From a virus: DNA of 34,586 nucleotides. Under the pieces are notes generated by a model that was not told the origin of the DNA, did not search any database, and worked only from the letters and a program-made list of their open reading frames with translations. The DNA lies in the IMG/VR virus record IMGVR_UViG_3300042507_002537, positions 1 through 34,586 of that record; one strand, given 5' to 3'. Shown piece after piece: positions 1-7,019 of this stretch. A program made the translations under genes and the position numbers. Every line of letters starts with the position of its first letter. Positions within the stretch are counted from its first letter, which is position 1.

Positions 1-22
1 CTGAGATTTTGTCGCTTCTATA
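1..22 (+). CDS. 3' end of the GSL-repeat virion protein (partial)
   Basis: The last codons before the TAA at 20-22 read EILSLL, identical to the end of the 249-residue virion gene at 32870-33619. This is the same gene cut by the window edge. It is too short to say more. Confidence 0.8.
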
Positions 23-32
23 AAGGTAGGTT

Positions 33-302
33 ATGACTTTTCAAACAGCGCAATTCACAGTTGGCACAGCAGCCGTTCAAATCATTGCTCCTCAAACTAA
101 TCCAACTCAAATAATTTTGCATAATGCTCAGAAGCAATCAAATAACTATATTTGGTTTGGTGGTTCAAGTGCAGTCACCACTTCTAATGGAATACATTTA
201 GACAATGCTGACGATTATCAATTGGTTTTGCAACCAGGTAATTCTTTATGGGCAATTTCTGATTCAAACCATTCTTTACACGTTTCTTGGCAGGTTCTCT
301 GA
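33..302 (+). CDS. Small beta-rich virion protein (copy 1)
   Basis: An 89-residue protein of unknown function. It starts at ATG 33 behind AAAGGTAGG and its TGA overlaps the ATG of the next gene (TGATG). It has no Cys, signal peptide or membrane segment. The alternating polar/hydrophobic pattern, with IQIIL-like strands and a final HVSWQVL strand, suggests a small beta sandwich. It lies between a repeat-bearing virion protein and the prohead protease, so a head decoration or minor head protein is a reasonable inference. A near-identical copy is at 33629-33898. The differences include S to A and L to M, which argues that it is a real conserved protein. Confidence 0.7.
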   Translation: MTFQTAQFTVGTAAVQIIAPQTNPTQIILHNAQKQSNNYIWFGGSSAVTTSNGIHLDNADDYQLVLQPGNSLWAISDSNHSLHVSWQVL

Positions 303-2104
303 TGCCTTATTTCATAACTGATTCATCACCTGATTGTTCAGGTTGGGCAACTGTTAAAGAAGATGGCGAAGTTATTGGTTGCCACACAACTAAACAAGAT
401 GCTATTGATCAGATGGTTGCTGTTTCTATTGCTGAAGAAATTGAACCAGGTGGAGAAAGATTGAAGAAGAAAAACAAAATAAAAAAAACTGATTATCGTG
501 TTTTGCCTGATAATTACAGACCATCTTTATCAGATGATGTTCCAGAGGGCAGGGCTTGTGGTAATTGCGTTTTTTACATTGAATCAGATGTTAAAGAATT
601 TACTGGTGGTGAACTTCGTGCTTGGTGTGAGAAGTGGGATGATTATGTTAATGGTGCATATTATTGCAACGCTTGGCAACCAGCATTGGAAGATAGAGCA
701 GAACCTAATTCATTGAATGTTAATGATTTTGTTTCTTGGAACTCATCTGGTGGTAGAGCACGTGGTCGTATTGAAAGAATAGTTAATGATGGAACTATCA
801 ATGTTCCTGGTTCATCATTTTCTGTCACAGGCACTCCTGATGATCCTGCTGCTTTGATAAGAATTTACAGACCAGAGGGTAATGGTTGGGATGAAACCGA
901 TACTCTTGTTGGTCACAAGTTTTCGACTTTAACTAAGATTGATGATTTACCTGAAGATACTTTGGATGAAGATGATAATGAGGAACGTCAAGTTAATTTG
1001 ACTCCACCTGCTTATATGCGTGCCGCTGCTCGTAGAGGCCTTGAACTCAATCGTCAAGGTTTCGGTGGAGATGGTTTAACTGATAAAACTAAACAAGAGG
1101 CAAGAGATATGGCTGATGGTCGTGTGTCTGAGGATAAGTGGCGCAGGATTGCTCCTTGGATTGCTCGTCATCTTGTTGATTTAGATGCACCTAAGAATAA
1201 CAATCCTGATGATTCTGGTTATCCTGGTGCTGGACTTGTTGCTCATTTGCTTTGGGGAAGTGGACCAAGTAAGCGTGCTGCTCAAAGAACTTTAGATTAT
1301 GCCCAAGGTGTCATTGATAGATTAGATGCTGAACAAAATCAGTCTCGTTGGTCATCAATCAATGTAAACTTAAACAAAGAAGAAAAGGAAAACCAAGTGA
1401 ATAAAGTTGAACGTAGAGTTAAAACTGATGTTGATTTCGAATTAAGAGTTGAAGCCGCAGAAGCAGATGGAATGCGTTTCACAGGTTACGCAGCAGTTTT
1501 CAACAGCAACTCAGAACCACTTCCTTTCATTGAAAGAATTATGCCTGGTGCTTTCAAGCGATCATTGAAATCACGTAACGAAGTTAAATTATTTAAGAAT
1601 CATAATATGGATGAAGTTTTGGCTTCTACTCGTTCAAAGACTTTAAGACTCTCAGAAGATTCAAAAGGTTTACTTGCTGAAGCAACCTTGCCTGACACAA
1701 CTGCTGGCCGAGATTTGGCTGTGCTTATGAAACGTGGAGATGTTCACGCAATGTCTTTTGGATTCTCAGTTCCATCCAGAGGAGACTCTTGGTCTGATGA
1801 TGGGATGACAAGAGAATTAAAAGAAATTCGTTTACACGAAGTTTCTATTGTTACAGGTTTCCCAGCCTACGAAGCAACTACTGCATCAGTTAGATCATTA
1901 GATATTTTGGCTACTAGGACAAATGTTGATGTTGATGCTTTAGCAGATGCTTTAACCAAACTTGAATCAGGTGAGAAACTTCCTGATAGCCAAGCAGACT
2001 TATTACAAGAAGTCGTAACTAAGTTGAGAGAGAACACTCCATCTGCTGACGAGTTACTTGAAATCAAACGTAAACAAATCGACCTACTATATAAGGCTGT
2101 ATAA
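302..2104 (+). CDS. Multidomain HK97-type prohead protease fusion
   Basis: A 600-residue protein starting at ATG 302, coupled to the upstream stop. The C-terminal third is a phage prohead protease (peptidase family S78/U35): GYAAVFNS, the catalytic-type His in KNHN (H434) and Ser in MSFGF (S485). It would cleave capsid scaffold/delta domains during head maturation. Usual members have about 200 residues, so some 365 extra residues precede it: an N-terminal module (1-50); a four-Cys module (C86, C89, C109, C122, with WCEKW and YYCNAW) resembling a small Fe-S or zinc site; a Tudor-like beta module (about 138-215); and an Ala/Arg-rich module with GPWIARHL-type and GAGLVAHLLWG motifs often fused to phage head proteins. 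An in-frame GTG at 1397 with AAGGA upstream could release a free protease. Confidence 0.88.
   Translation: MPYFITDSSPDCSGWATVKEDGEVIGCHTTKQDAIDQMVAVSIAEEIEPGGERLKKKNKIKKTDYRVLPDNYRPSLSDDVPEGRACGNCVFYIESDVKEFTGGELRAWCEKWDDYVNGAYYCNAWQPALEDRAEPNSLNVNDFVSWNSSGGRARGRIERIVNDGTINVPGSSFSVTGTPDDPAALIRIYRPEGNGWDETDTLVGHKFSTLTKIDDLPEDTLDEDDNEERQVNLTPPAYMRAAARRGLELNRQGFGGDGLTDKTKQEARDMADGRVSEDKWRRIAPWIARHLVDLDAPKNNNPDDSGYPGAGLVAHLLWGSGPSKRAAQRTLDYAQGVIDRLDAEQNQSRWSSINVNLNKEEKENQVNKVERRVKTDVDFELRVEAAEADGMRFTGYAAVFNSNSEPLPFIERIMPGAFKRSLKSRNEVKLFKNHNMDEVLASTRSKTLRLSEDSKGLLAEATLPDTTAGRDLAVLMKRGDVHAMSFGFSVPSRGDSWSDDGMTRELKEIRLHEVSIVTGFPAYEATTASVRSLDILATRTNVDVDALADALTKLESGEKLPDSQADLLQEVVTKLRENTPSADELLEIKRKQIDLLYKAV
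1397..2104 (+). CDS. Possible internal-start form of the prohead protease
   Basis: The GTG at 1397 is in frame (codon 366) with the larger fusion. It follows AGAAAAGGA with a 7-base spacer, and the protein from here (VNKVERRVKT...) begins exactly where the conserved S78-type protease domain begins. A product of 235 residues would match the usual length of stand-alone prohead proteases. The site is visible in the sequence; use of the start is inference. Confidence 0.4.
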   Translation: MNKVERRVKTDVDFELRVEAAEADGMRFTGYAAVFNSNSEPLPFIERIMPGAFKRSLKSRNEVKLFKNHNMDEVLASTRSKTLRLSEDSKGLLAEATLPDTTAGRDLAVLMKRGDVHAMSFGFSVPSRGDSWSDDGMTRELKEIRLHEVSIVTGFPAYEATTASVRSLDILATRTNVDVDALADALTKLESGEKLPDSQADLLQEVVTKLRENTPSADELLEIKRKQIDLLYKAV

Positions 2105-2106
2105 CA

Positions 2107-2289
2107 ATGGATAAATCAAAAGTAAAAGACGCAATTCTTAAAGCAGCAGGTTATCCTGAATCTGGTGTTATCGCTGAACTAGCAGATGCTATGGCTGAAG
2201 CAGTTATCAACATTGATAAACCAGTTGAAATTAAAAAATTTGAACCTGTTAAAGAAACAAGAATTCAAGAAGTAAAAGAGACACGTTAA
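2107..2289 (+). CDS. Small head-module protein, 60 aa
   Basis: Begins at ATG 2107, two bases after the protease stop. It is a short, charged, mostly helical protein: an N-terminal helix region (DAILKAAGYPESGVIAELADAMAEAV) followed by a Lys/Glu-rich tail in which KPVEIKKFEPVKETR and IQEVKETR look like imperfect repeats. No family recognised. It sits between prohead protease and major capsid protein and is followed at once by a terminator-like hairpin. A scaffold-related or small head role is possible but unproven. Confidence 0.65.
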   Translation: MDKSKVKDAILKAAGYPESGVIAELADAMAEAVINIDKPVEIKKFEPVKETRIQEVKETR

Positions 2290-2304
2290 AAGTTTGTTAG
2301 ACTA

Positions 2305-2336
2305 ATGGTGGTTGCGTGGATGCCACCACCATTTTT
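2305..2336 (+). terminator. Intrinsic terminator/attenuator ahead of the capsid gene
   Basis: A perfect 8-bp stem, ATGGTGGT (2305-2312) with ACCACCAT (2325-2332), encloses a 12-base loop and runs into TTTTT (2332-2336). It separates the protease operon from the major capsid gene. It would limit read-through so that capsid mRNA could be set independently, but no clear separate capsid promoter was found between it and the capsid start. Confidence 0.65.
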
Positions 2337-2397
2337 ACTGTCGAGTGAGCCTCGCAGATTGCATAAACACAAATCCATCCTATAAGGAGATTCAGTA

Positions 2398-3582
2398 ATG
2401 TCTGAATACATTAAACAACAGCACGAAGCACGTCAAAAGTCTTGGGCAGAAGCCAAAGAACTTCTTGATGTAGCAGCAGCAGAAAAGCGCGATTTAACTG
2501 CTGAGGAAAATGCAAAATACGAACGTATTTCTGCTGACCTAGATTCACGCGCAAAGGTAATCGAAACCTTAAAAGCAGATGCAGATCGCGAACTTCGCGC
2601 TGCTGAAGCAATGAGAGGCGCAGAAAACCAAGCACGTCCAGTTGCAGAAGTACGCAACGAAAAAGATGACGCAGAAGCAATCCGTGCTATGGCACGTGGT
2701 GAAATCCGCTCATACGATTTCGAAAAACGTGATGTAACTAAGGGTTCAACTGGTTCACCAGTTCCAACTTCTTTCTACGATCAAGTTATCTTGCTTGCTA
2801 GAACAGTTGGCCCAATGCTAGAAACCTCAACCATCTTGAACACAGCAGGTGGCGAAAACCTACAAATTCCATCATTGAGTGCATACTCAACTGGAACTGT
2901 AACTTCAGAGGGCAACGCAATCGGAGAATCTGACCCAACATTCAACTCTTTCGTAACTCTTGGTGCATTCAAGTACTCATTCTTGACCCAAGTTTCACGT
3001 GAATTGATTGAAGATGCTGGTGTGGATATTCTTGGATTCCTTGCTGCACAAACAGGTAACGCAATGGGTTACGCAGTAAACGAAGCCTTAACAGTAGGCA
3101 CAGGAACAGTACAACCAAACGGAATTGTAAACCGTGCAGGTTCTGCTGTAACTGGAACTGCATTAAATCCAACTGCTGATAACTTGATTGATCTTGTTTA
3201 CAGCATTGACACAATGGGTCGTAGACTTCCTGGAACTGGTTTCCAAATGAACTCTGCATCTATTGCTAACGTGCGTAAGTTGAAAGATAATGCTGGACAA
3301 TACTTGTTCACACCATCTCTTTCAGCAGATGCTCGCGACTTACTACTTGGTTATCCAATATTCGAAAACCCAGCAATGGCTTCAGCAGCATCAGCAGCCA
3401 AGCCTGTGATTTTCGGTAACTTGCCAAGTTACTACGTTCGCCAAGTTGGTGGATTGAAATTAGATCGTTCAGATGATTTTGCTTTCTCATCTGATTTGGT
3501 AACTTTCCGTGCAACATTCCGTGTTGATGGAAACCTAATTCAAACAAGCCACGTTAAATACTTCAAATCAAGCAACTCCTAA
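2398..3582 (+). CDS. Major capsid protein, HK97 fold
   Basis: A 394-residue protein with a strong ribosome-binding site (ATAAGGAGATTCAGTA before ATG 2398). Residues 1 to about 110 are a charged Ala/Glu/Lys-rich coiled coil (QQHEARQKSWAEAKELLDVAAAE), the HK97-type delta/scaffold domain expected to be removed by the protease upstream. The rest matches the phage_capsid family: VPTSFYDQVILLART, LQIPSLSAYS, FKYSFLTQVSRELIED near the E-loop/spine helix region, and a C-terminal DDFAFSSDLVTFRATFRVDG strand. Codon choice is richer in C-ending codons (AAC, TTC, CGC) than in its neighbours, which fits very high expression. Confidence 0.95.
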   Translation: MSEYIKQQHEARQKSWAEAKELLDVAAAEKRDLTAEENAKYERISADLDSRAKVIETLKADADRELRAAEAMRGAENQARPVAEVRNEKDDAEAIRAMARGEIRSYDFEKRDVTKGSTGSPVPTSFYDQVILLARTVGPMLETSTILNTAGGENLQIPSLSAYSTGTVTSEGNAIGESDPTFNSFVTLGAFKYSFLTQVSRELIEDAGVDILGFLAAQTGNAMGYAVNEALTVGTGTVQPNGIVNRAGSAVTGTALNPTADNLIDLVYSIDTMGRRLPGTGFQMNSASIANVRKLKDNAGQYLFTPSLSADARDLLLGYPIFENPAMASAASAAKPVIFGNLPSYYVRQVGGLKLDRSDDFAFSSDLVTFRATFRVDGNLIQTSHVKYFKSSNS

Positions 3583-3604
3583 TCCGAGTCTGATTTGAAC
3601 AATC

Positions 3605-3638
3605 GTCTGGGACACGGAGCGCAGGCCGTGTCTCAGAC
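3605..3638 (+). other. Strong hairpin 1 after the capsid gene
   Basis: GTCTGGGACACGG (3605-3617) pairs with CCGTGTCTCAGAC (3626-3638): 13 bp with one G-T pair and an 8-base loop. No T tract follows, so it is not a classical intrinsic terminator. It could protect the 3' end of capsid mRNA, act as a processing site, or work as a factor-dependent terminator. Confidence 0.7.
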
Positions 3639-3645
3639 ATAAATC

Positions 3646-3673
3646 GTCTCCCATCTGTAATAAGGTGGGAGAC
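3646..3673 (+). other. Strong hairpin 2 after the capsid gene
   Basis: GTCTCCCATCT (3646-3656) pairs with AGGTGGGAGAC (3663-3673): 11 bp with one T-G pair and a 6-base loop GTAATA. It lies seven bases after hairpin 1 and about 25 bases before the glycosyltransferase start. The pair likely separates high capsid expression from low expression of the glycan cassette (inference). Confidence 0.7.
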
Positions 3674-3698
3674 ACCTGCGTACATATGGAGTCTCTGC

Positions 3699-4970
3699 GT
3701 GAATCGTGAACAAAGACGTTCTTTAGAAAAACAAATTAAAAAAGTACAAAATGTTGTACAACACCCAAGACGAATTCTTTGGGTATCTAATGCACCTTGG
3801 GCTGCAACTGGTTATGGTCAGCAAACTGCTCAAGCAATTACAAGACTTAAAGCAGATGGCAATGATGTTGCTGTTGCATCAAATTATGGTTTAGAAGCAT
3901 CTGCAACTATTTGGAATTCTCCTGCTGGAACTATTCCTGTTTACCCACGTGGAATGGATATGTGGTCAAATGATGTTATTCCTGCACATATGCACGACTG
4001 GTCAAGACGTGATTTAGATGCAGAACATTTGTTGATGACTTTGTTTGATGTTTGGGTTTTCAAAGGTGAGAAGTGGGCTGAATGGCCTGTTGCTTCTTGG
4101 ACTCCTATTGATCACGTTCCTGCACCACCTGAAGTTGCTTCTTGGTCTCGTTTACCATTTGTTTATCCAATTGCTATGAGCAAGTTCGGTAAAGATATGT
4201 TAGAAAATGTTGGAATTGAATCTTGGTATGTTCCTCACGCAATAGAAAAAGTTTTCAAACCAACTAAAAGTTTTACAACACCAAATGGTGATGTAATTAC
4301 TGGTCGCGAGTTTATGAAGATTAGTGAAGATAAATTTGTTGTTGGTATGAACGCAGCGAACAAAGGTGTCACACCTATTCGTAAAGCCTTTGGTGAAAAT
4401 CTTTTAGCGTTCTCAATGTTTGCTAAAAAATATGATGATGCTGTTTTGTATATACATACTGATCCATCTGGTTCTATGGGTGGTATCAGAATGAATGATT
4501 TGATTTTGTCTTGTGGTATTCCACCTGAGAAAGTTATTTTCCCTGATCCTTATTTATTGCGTTCAGGAATCAATCAAGAAATTCTTGCATCAATATATTC
4601 TGGAATGGATGTTTTGTTATCGACAAGTATGGGTGAGGGATTTGGTATTCCAACAGTTGAAGCGCAAGCGTGTGGTGTTCCTGTTATTGTTTCTAATTTT
4701 GCTGCTTCTACTGAACTTTGTGGTGATGGTTGGAAAATCGGTGGGCAACCTTATTGGGATGCGCCGCAGAAGTCTTGGTTTCATATTCCATCTGTTCCAG
4801 AAATAGTTGATGCCTTAGTTCAGTCGTATAACAAAGGTCGCGGAGTTTCAGAAAAGGCTATCGAATTCGCTAAGCAATATGATGCCGATTTTGTGTTTGA
4901 AACTCAATGGAAACCTACTTTGGACAGCATATTTGCAAGAGTGGCTTCTGATAGGCCTAAAACAGCCTAA
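3699..4970 (+). CDS. Glycosyltransferase, family GT4-like (GT-B fold)
   Basis: A 423-residue protein from GTG 3699, preceded by GGAG. After a basic N-terminal helix, RRILWVSNAPWAATGYGQQ is the Gly-rich start of a GT-B N-terminal domain. The C-terminal half carries the retaining-transferase signature GEGFGIPTVEAQACGVPVI (about residues 311-330), with the E-x7-E type pair that binds the nucleotide-sugar donor. It would transfer a sugar to a glycan, protein or lipid acceptor in the cytoplasm. It is the first gene of a cassette with GT2, radical SAM and cytidylyltransferase genes directly after the capsid gene. Virion or host-surface glycan modification is inferred; donor and acceptor cannot be told from the sequence. 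Confidence 0.88.
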   Translation: MNREQRRSLEKQIKKVQNVVQHPRRILWVSNAPWAATGYGQQTAQAITRLKADGNDVAVASNYGLEASATIWNSPAGTIPVYPRGMDMWSNDVIPAHMHDWSRRDLDAEHLLMTLFDVWVFKGEKWAEWPVASWTPIDHVPAPPEVASWSRLPFVYPIAMSKFGKDMLENVGIESWYVPHAIEKVFKPTKSFTTPNGDVITGREFMKISEDKFVVGMNAANKGVTPIRKAFGENLLAFSMFAKKYDDAVLYIHTDPSGSMGGIRMNDLILSCGIPPEKVIFPDPYLLRSGINQEILASIYSGMDVLLSTSMGEGFGIPTVEAQACGVPVIVSNFAASTELCGDGWKIGGQPYWDAPQKSWFHIPSVPEIVDALVQSYNKGRGVSEKAIEFAKQYDADFVFETQWKPTLDSIFARVASDRPKTA

Positions 4971-5011
4971 AAGGGCAAAATTAGCGAAGTTAGTGATTGG
5001 GGATAAGTAAG

Positions 5012-5662
5012 TTGATACCTGCAATGATTGTGCCTGTTTTAACACGCTATGACCTCTTAGACAGAATGATTGGGTCAATTAACTACGCAGTTAAAGATTT
5101 AGTCATCATTGACAATGGGGCAAAGCAATCTGATTGGTCACCAACTTGGAATCAATGGGTGTCAAAGATTTGGCATCTGAAGTTTCCTAGCAATCTTGGT
5201 GTTCCTGTTTCTTGGAATCTTGGAATCAAATCACTTCCACAATCTGATTACTGGTTGATTGCTAACTTTGATATTGAATGGAATGGAGATTCGTTAAAAC
5301 TGTTCGCTGAACAATCAAATCCTGACACTTTACTTCTTTCAAATGGAAGCCCAGAATGGTGTGCTTTTTCTTTAGGATCAAAAATTGTAGAAAAAGTTGG
5401 TTTATTTGATGAATCTTTTGTTCCAGCCTATTTTGAGGACACAGACTACGAACGTAGAGCAGAATTTAATGGTTGCAAAATTGTTCATTCATTCATTCCT
5501 GTCGCTCACGAAAATTCATCTACACTAAAAGCAGGTTTTCAAAAAGAAAACGATTTAAGTTTTTCAGCAAACGAACAATATTTTTCTCAAAAAAGACAAA
5601 ATCAAGATTTTTCTGAGGGAAAATGGGACATTAAACGTAGGAGAAGATTAAGTTGGGATTAA
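5012..5662 (+). CDS. Glycosyltransferase, family GT2-like (GT-A fold)
   Basis: About 216 residues. I place the start at TTG 5012, behind GGGGA (4999-5003); TTG 4997 and ATG 5024 are alternatives. GT2 features are visible in order: the N-terminal strand IVPVLTRYDLLDRMIGSI, LVIIDNGA, NLGVPVSWNLGIK, the metal-binding-type IANFDIEW, and the late acidic motif YFEDTDYERRAEFNG typical of the base region in rhamnosyl/galactosyl-type transferases. It is compact compared with most GT2 enzymes. It overlaps the next gene by 10 bases, so it is translated with the radical SAM gene. Substrates unknown. Confidence 0.85.
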   Translation: MIPAMIVPVLTRYDLLDRMIGSINYAVKDLVIIDNGAKQSDWSPTWNQWVSKIWHLKFPSNLGVPVSWNLGIKSLPQSDYWLIANFDIEWNGDSLKLFAEQSNPDTLLLSNGSPEWCAFSLGSKIVEKVGLFDESFVPAYFEDTDYERRAEFNGCKIVHSFIPVAHENSSTLKAGFQKENDLSFSANEQYFSQKRQNQDFSEGKWDIKRRRRLSWD

Positions 5663-6594
5663 ATTCAGTTTTTATTCACGAATCAGCAATAAAACGCAGA
5701 TCATCTTTTGATTATGAACAAGTTGATGCAAAATTTACACCTAATTGGAACGAAAAACGTAATTCTGCTGATGGAATCTTAAAATCTTTTGAGGATGTTC
5801 TTTTAAGACTTGAATCAACTAATCATTGCAACTTCGCTTGTACTTTTTGCCCTCATCCAACAATGGAACGTGATAAAGGTTTTATGGATGAAACTCTCAT
5901 CAAGAAACTTCTTGATGATGCCGCAGAACTAGGTTTCAAAATGCTTGATTTGCGTAATTTTGGTGAACCAATTATGGATAAGCGTCTTGCAAGTTTTGCT
6001 AAGTATGCAAGAAGTGTTGGTTTTACAAAAATTTATATTCACACTAACGGTTGGCCTTTAACAGCGAAACGTTTAGATGAATGGGGTGAAGCAGGAATCA
6101 CGGATGTAAACCTCAGCCTTTCACCTAAGAGAGAGTTCAGCGAAACAAGACCTGGTATTCCTGTTGAAAAGTATTTTGCCAACATTGAAAAACTTATTGC
6201 AGATAAACCTCAATACTTAAATGTTTTAAGCGTTGATTACATTCGAACAGGTTTATCAAATGAAATAGAAGAAAAAGAATTCAAGGACTGGTTGGCTTCA
6301 CTAAATATCCCTAAACGTATTGATATTGAATTACATAACTGGGCTGTTGGTGAAGATTCTTCTCATTATCGTTGTCACAGGCTTTGGTCAAGTGTGACTG
6401 TTCTTTGGGATGGAACTGTTGCTTTATGTTGTTTAGATTATGAGGGTGATTACAACCTTGGTGATGTTAAATCTTTAAGTTTGAAAGACCTTGTTAATAG
6501 TCCTCTTTATGTTGAGATAAGAAAGAACCATTCTGAGGGCAAGTTTCTTTCTAAGTGTGCTTCTTGCGATATGCCTAAACAAAAGGATTTGTAA
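5653..6594 (+). CDS. Radical SAM/SPASM-type enzyme
   Basis: A 313-residue protein, TTG start at 5653 with AGGAGA upstream. The radical SAM cluster motif is C59-x3-C63-x2-C66 (HCNFACTFC), which would hold the [4Fe-4S] cluster that cleaves S-adenosylmethionine. NFGEPIM resembles the GGEP SAM-binding motif with N in place of the first G. The C-terminal region (CHRLW, WDGTVALCCLDYEGDYNLGDV, SKCASCDM) is SPASM-like and may bind auxiliary clusters. SPASM enzymes modify peptides or sugars. Within a glycosyltransferase cassette, a sugar- or virion-protein-modifying role is inferred. Substrate unknown. Confidence 0.88.
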   Translation: MGLNSVFIHESAIKRRSSFDYEQVDAKFTPNWNEKRNSADGILKSFEDVLLRLESTNHCNFACTFCPHPTMERDKGFMDETLIKKLLDDAAELGFKMLDLRNFGEPIMDKRLASFAKYARSVGFTKIYIHTNGWPLTAKRLDEWGEAGITDVNLSLSPKREFSETRPGIPVEKYFANIEKLIADKPQYLNVLSVDYIRTGLSNEIEEKEFKDWLASLNIPKRIDIELHNWAVGEDSSHYRCHRLWSSVTVLWDGTVALCCLDYEGDYNLGDVKSLSLKDLVNSPLYVEIRKNHSEGKFLSKCASCDMPKQKDL

Positions 6595-7019
6595 TGGCTT
6601 TACGTGTTTATACTGGCGGAACTTTTGATCTATTTCACGCAGGTCATATTAACTTTTTGAAACGCTGTGCTGAGATTGCAGGTATCGGTGGAACTGTAAC
6701 TGTGTCCTTGAATACAGATGAATTCATTTTTGAATACAAAAAAACAACACCTATTTTGAATTATCAAGAACGCTTTGTTGTTTTGGATGCTTGCAAGTTT
6801 GTAAATTTTGTTGTTCCTAATATTGGTGGTGCTGATTCAAAACCTGCGATTGAGGATTGCAAACCTGATGTGATTGCTATTGGTTCTGATTGGGCTAGAA
6901 AAAATTATTACAAGCAGATGCAATTTGATCAAGATTGGTTGGATGAAAGAAATATTAGTTTAATTTACATTCCTTACACTAAAGGGATTTCTAGTACGTT
7001 AATTAAACAAAAAATATGA
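6594..7019 (+). CDS. Cytidylyltransferase-like nucleotidyltransferase (TagD/GCT family)
   Basis: A 141-residue protein that starts on the last base of the upstream stop (TAATG). It has YTGGTFDLFHAGHINFLKR, with the nucleotidyltransferase HxGH motif (H15-H18), and the C-terminal GISSTLIKQ, equivalent to the ISSTxIR motif. Family members activate glycerol-3-phosphate, ribitol/erythritol phosphate or heptose phosphates as CDP/ADP derivatives. The length is typical of glycerol-3-phosphate cytidylyltransferases. In this cassette it probably supplies an activated polyol or sugar to the glycosyltransferases. Confidence 0.87.
   Translation: MALRVYTGGTFDLFHAGHINFLKRCAEIAGIGGTVTVSLNTDEFIFEYKKTTPILNYQERFVVLDACKFVNFVVPNIGGADSKPAIEDCKPDVIAIGSDWARKNYYKQMQFDQDWLDERNISLIYIPYTKGISSTLIKQKI

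Larger units (their letters stand above)
1..990. repeat. Left copy of the diverged 990-bp terminal duplication
   Basis: These bases align without any gap to the last 990 bases of the window, with a constant offset of 33,596. I counted about 49 substitutions by eye (about 95% identity), many at third codon positions, with a dense cluster near 322-340. The copy holds the tail of one virion gene, one whole small gene and the first 230 codons of the protease fusion. It shows that the genome unit closes on itself. Because the copies differ, they are not one physical exact repeat; they look like two related genomes. Confidence 0.95.

Noticed and set aside
498-716. 72-codon + strand ORF inside the protease fusion, also present at 34094-34312
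   Set aside because: Its presence in both copies follows from the near-identical DNA; no RBS, unlikely protein, and it runs out of frame through clearly conserved protease-extension coding.
1-990. True exact direct terminal repeats of the virion genome
   Set aside because: The copies differ at about 5% of positions, and the repeat lies inside virion genes rather than at the terminase/cos side.
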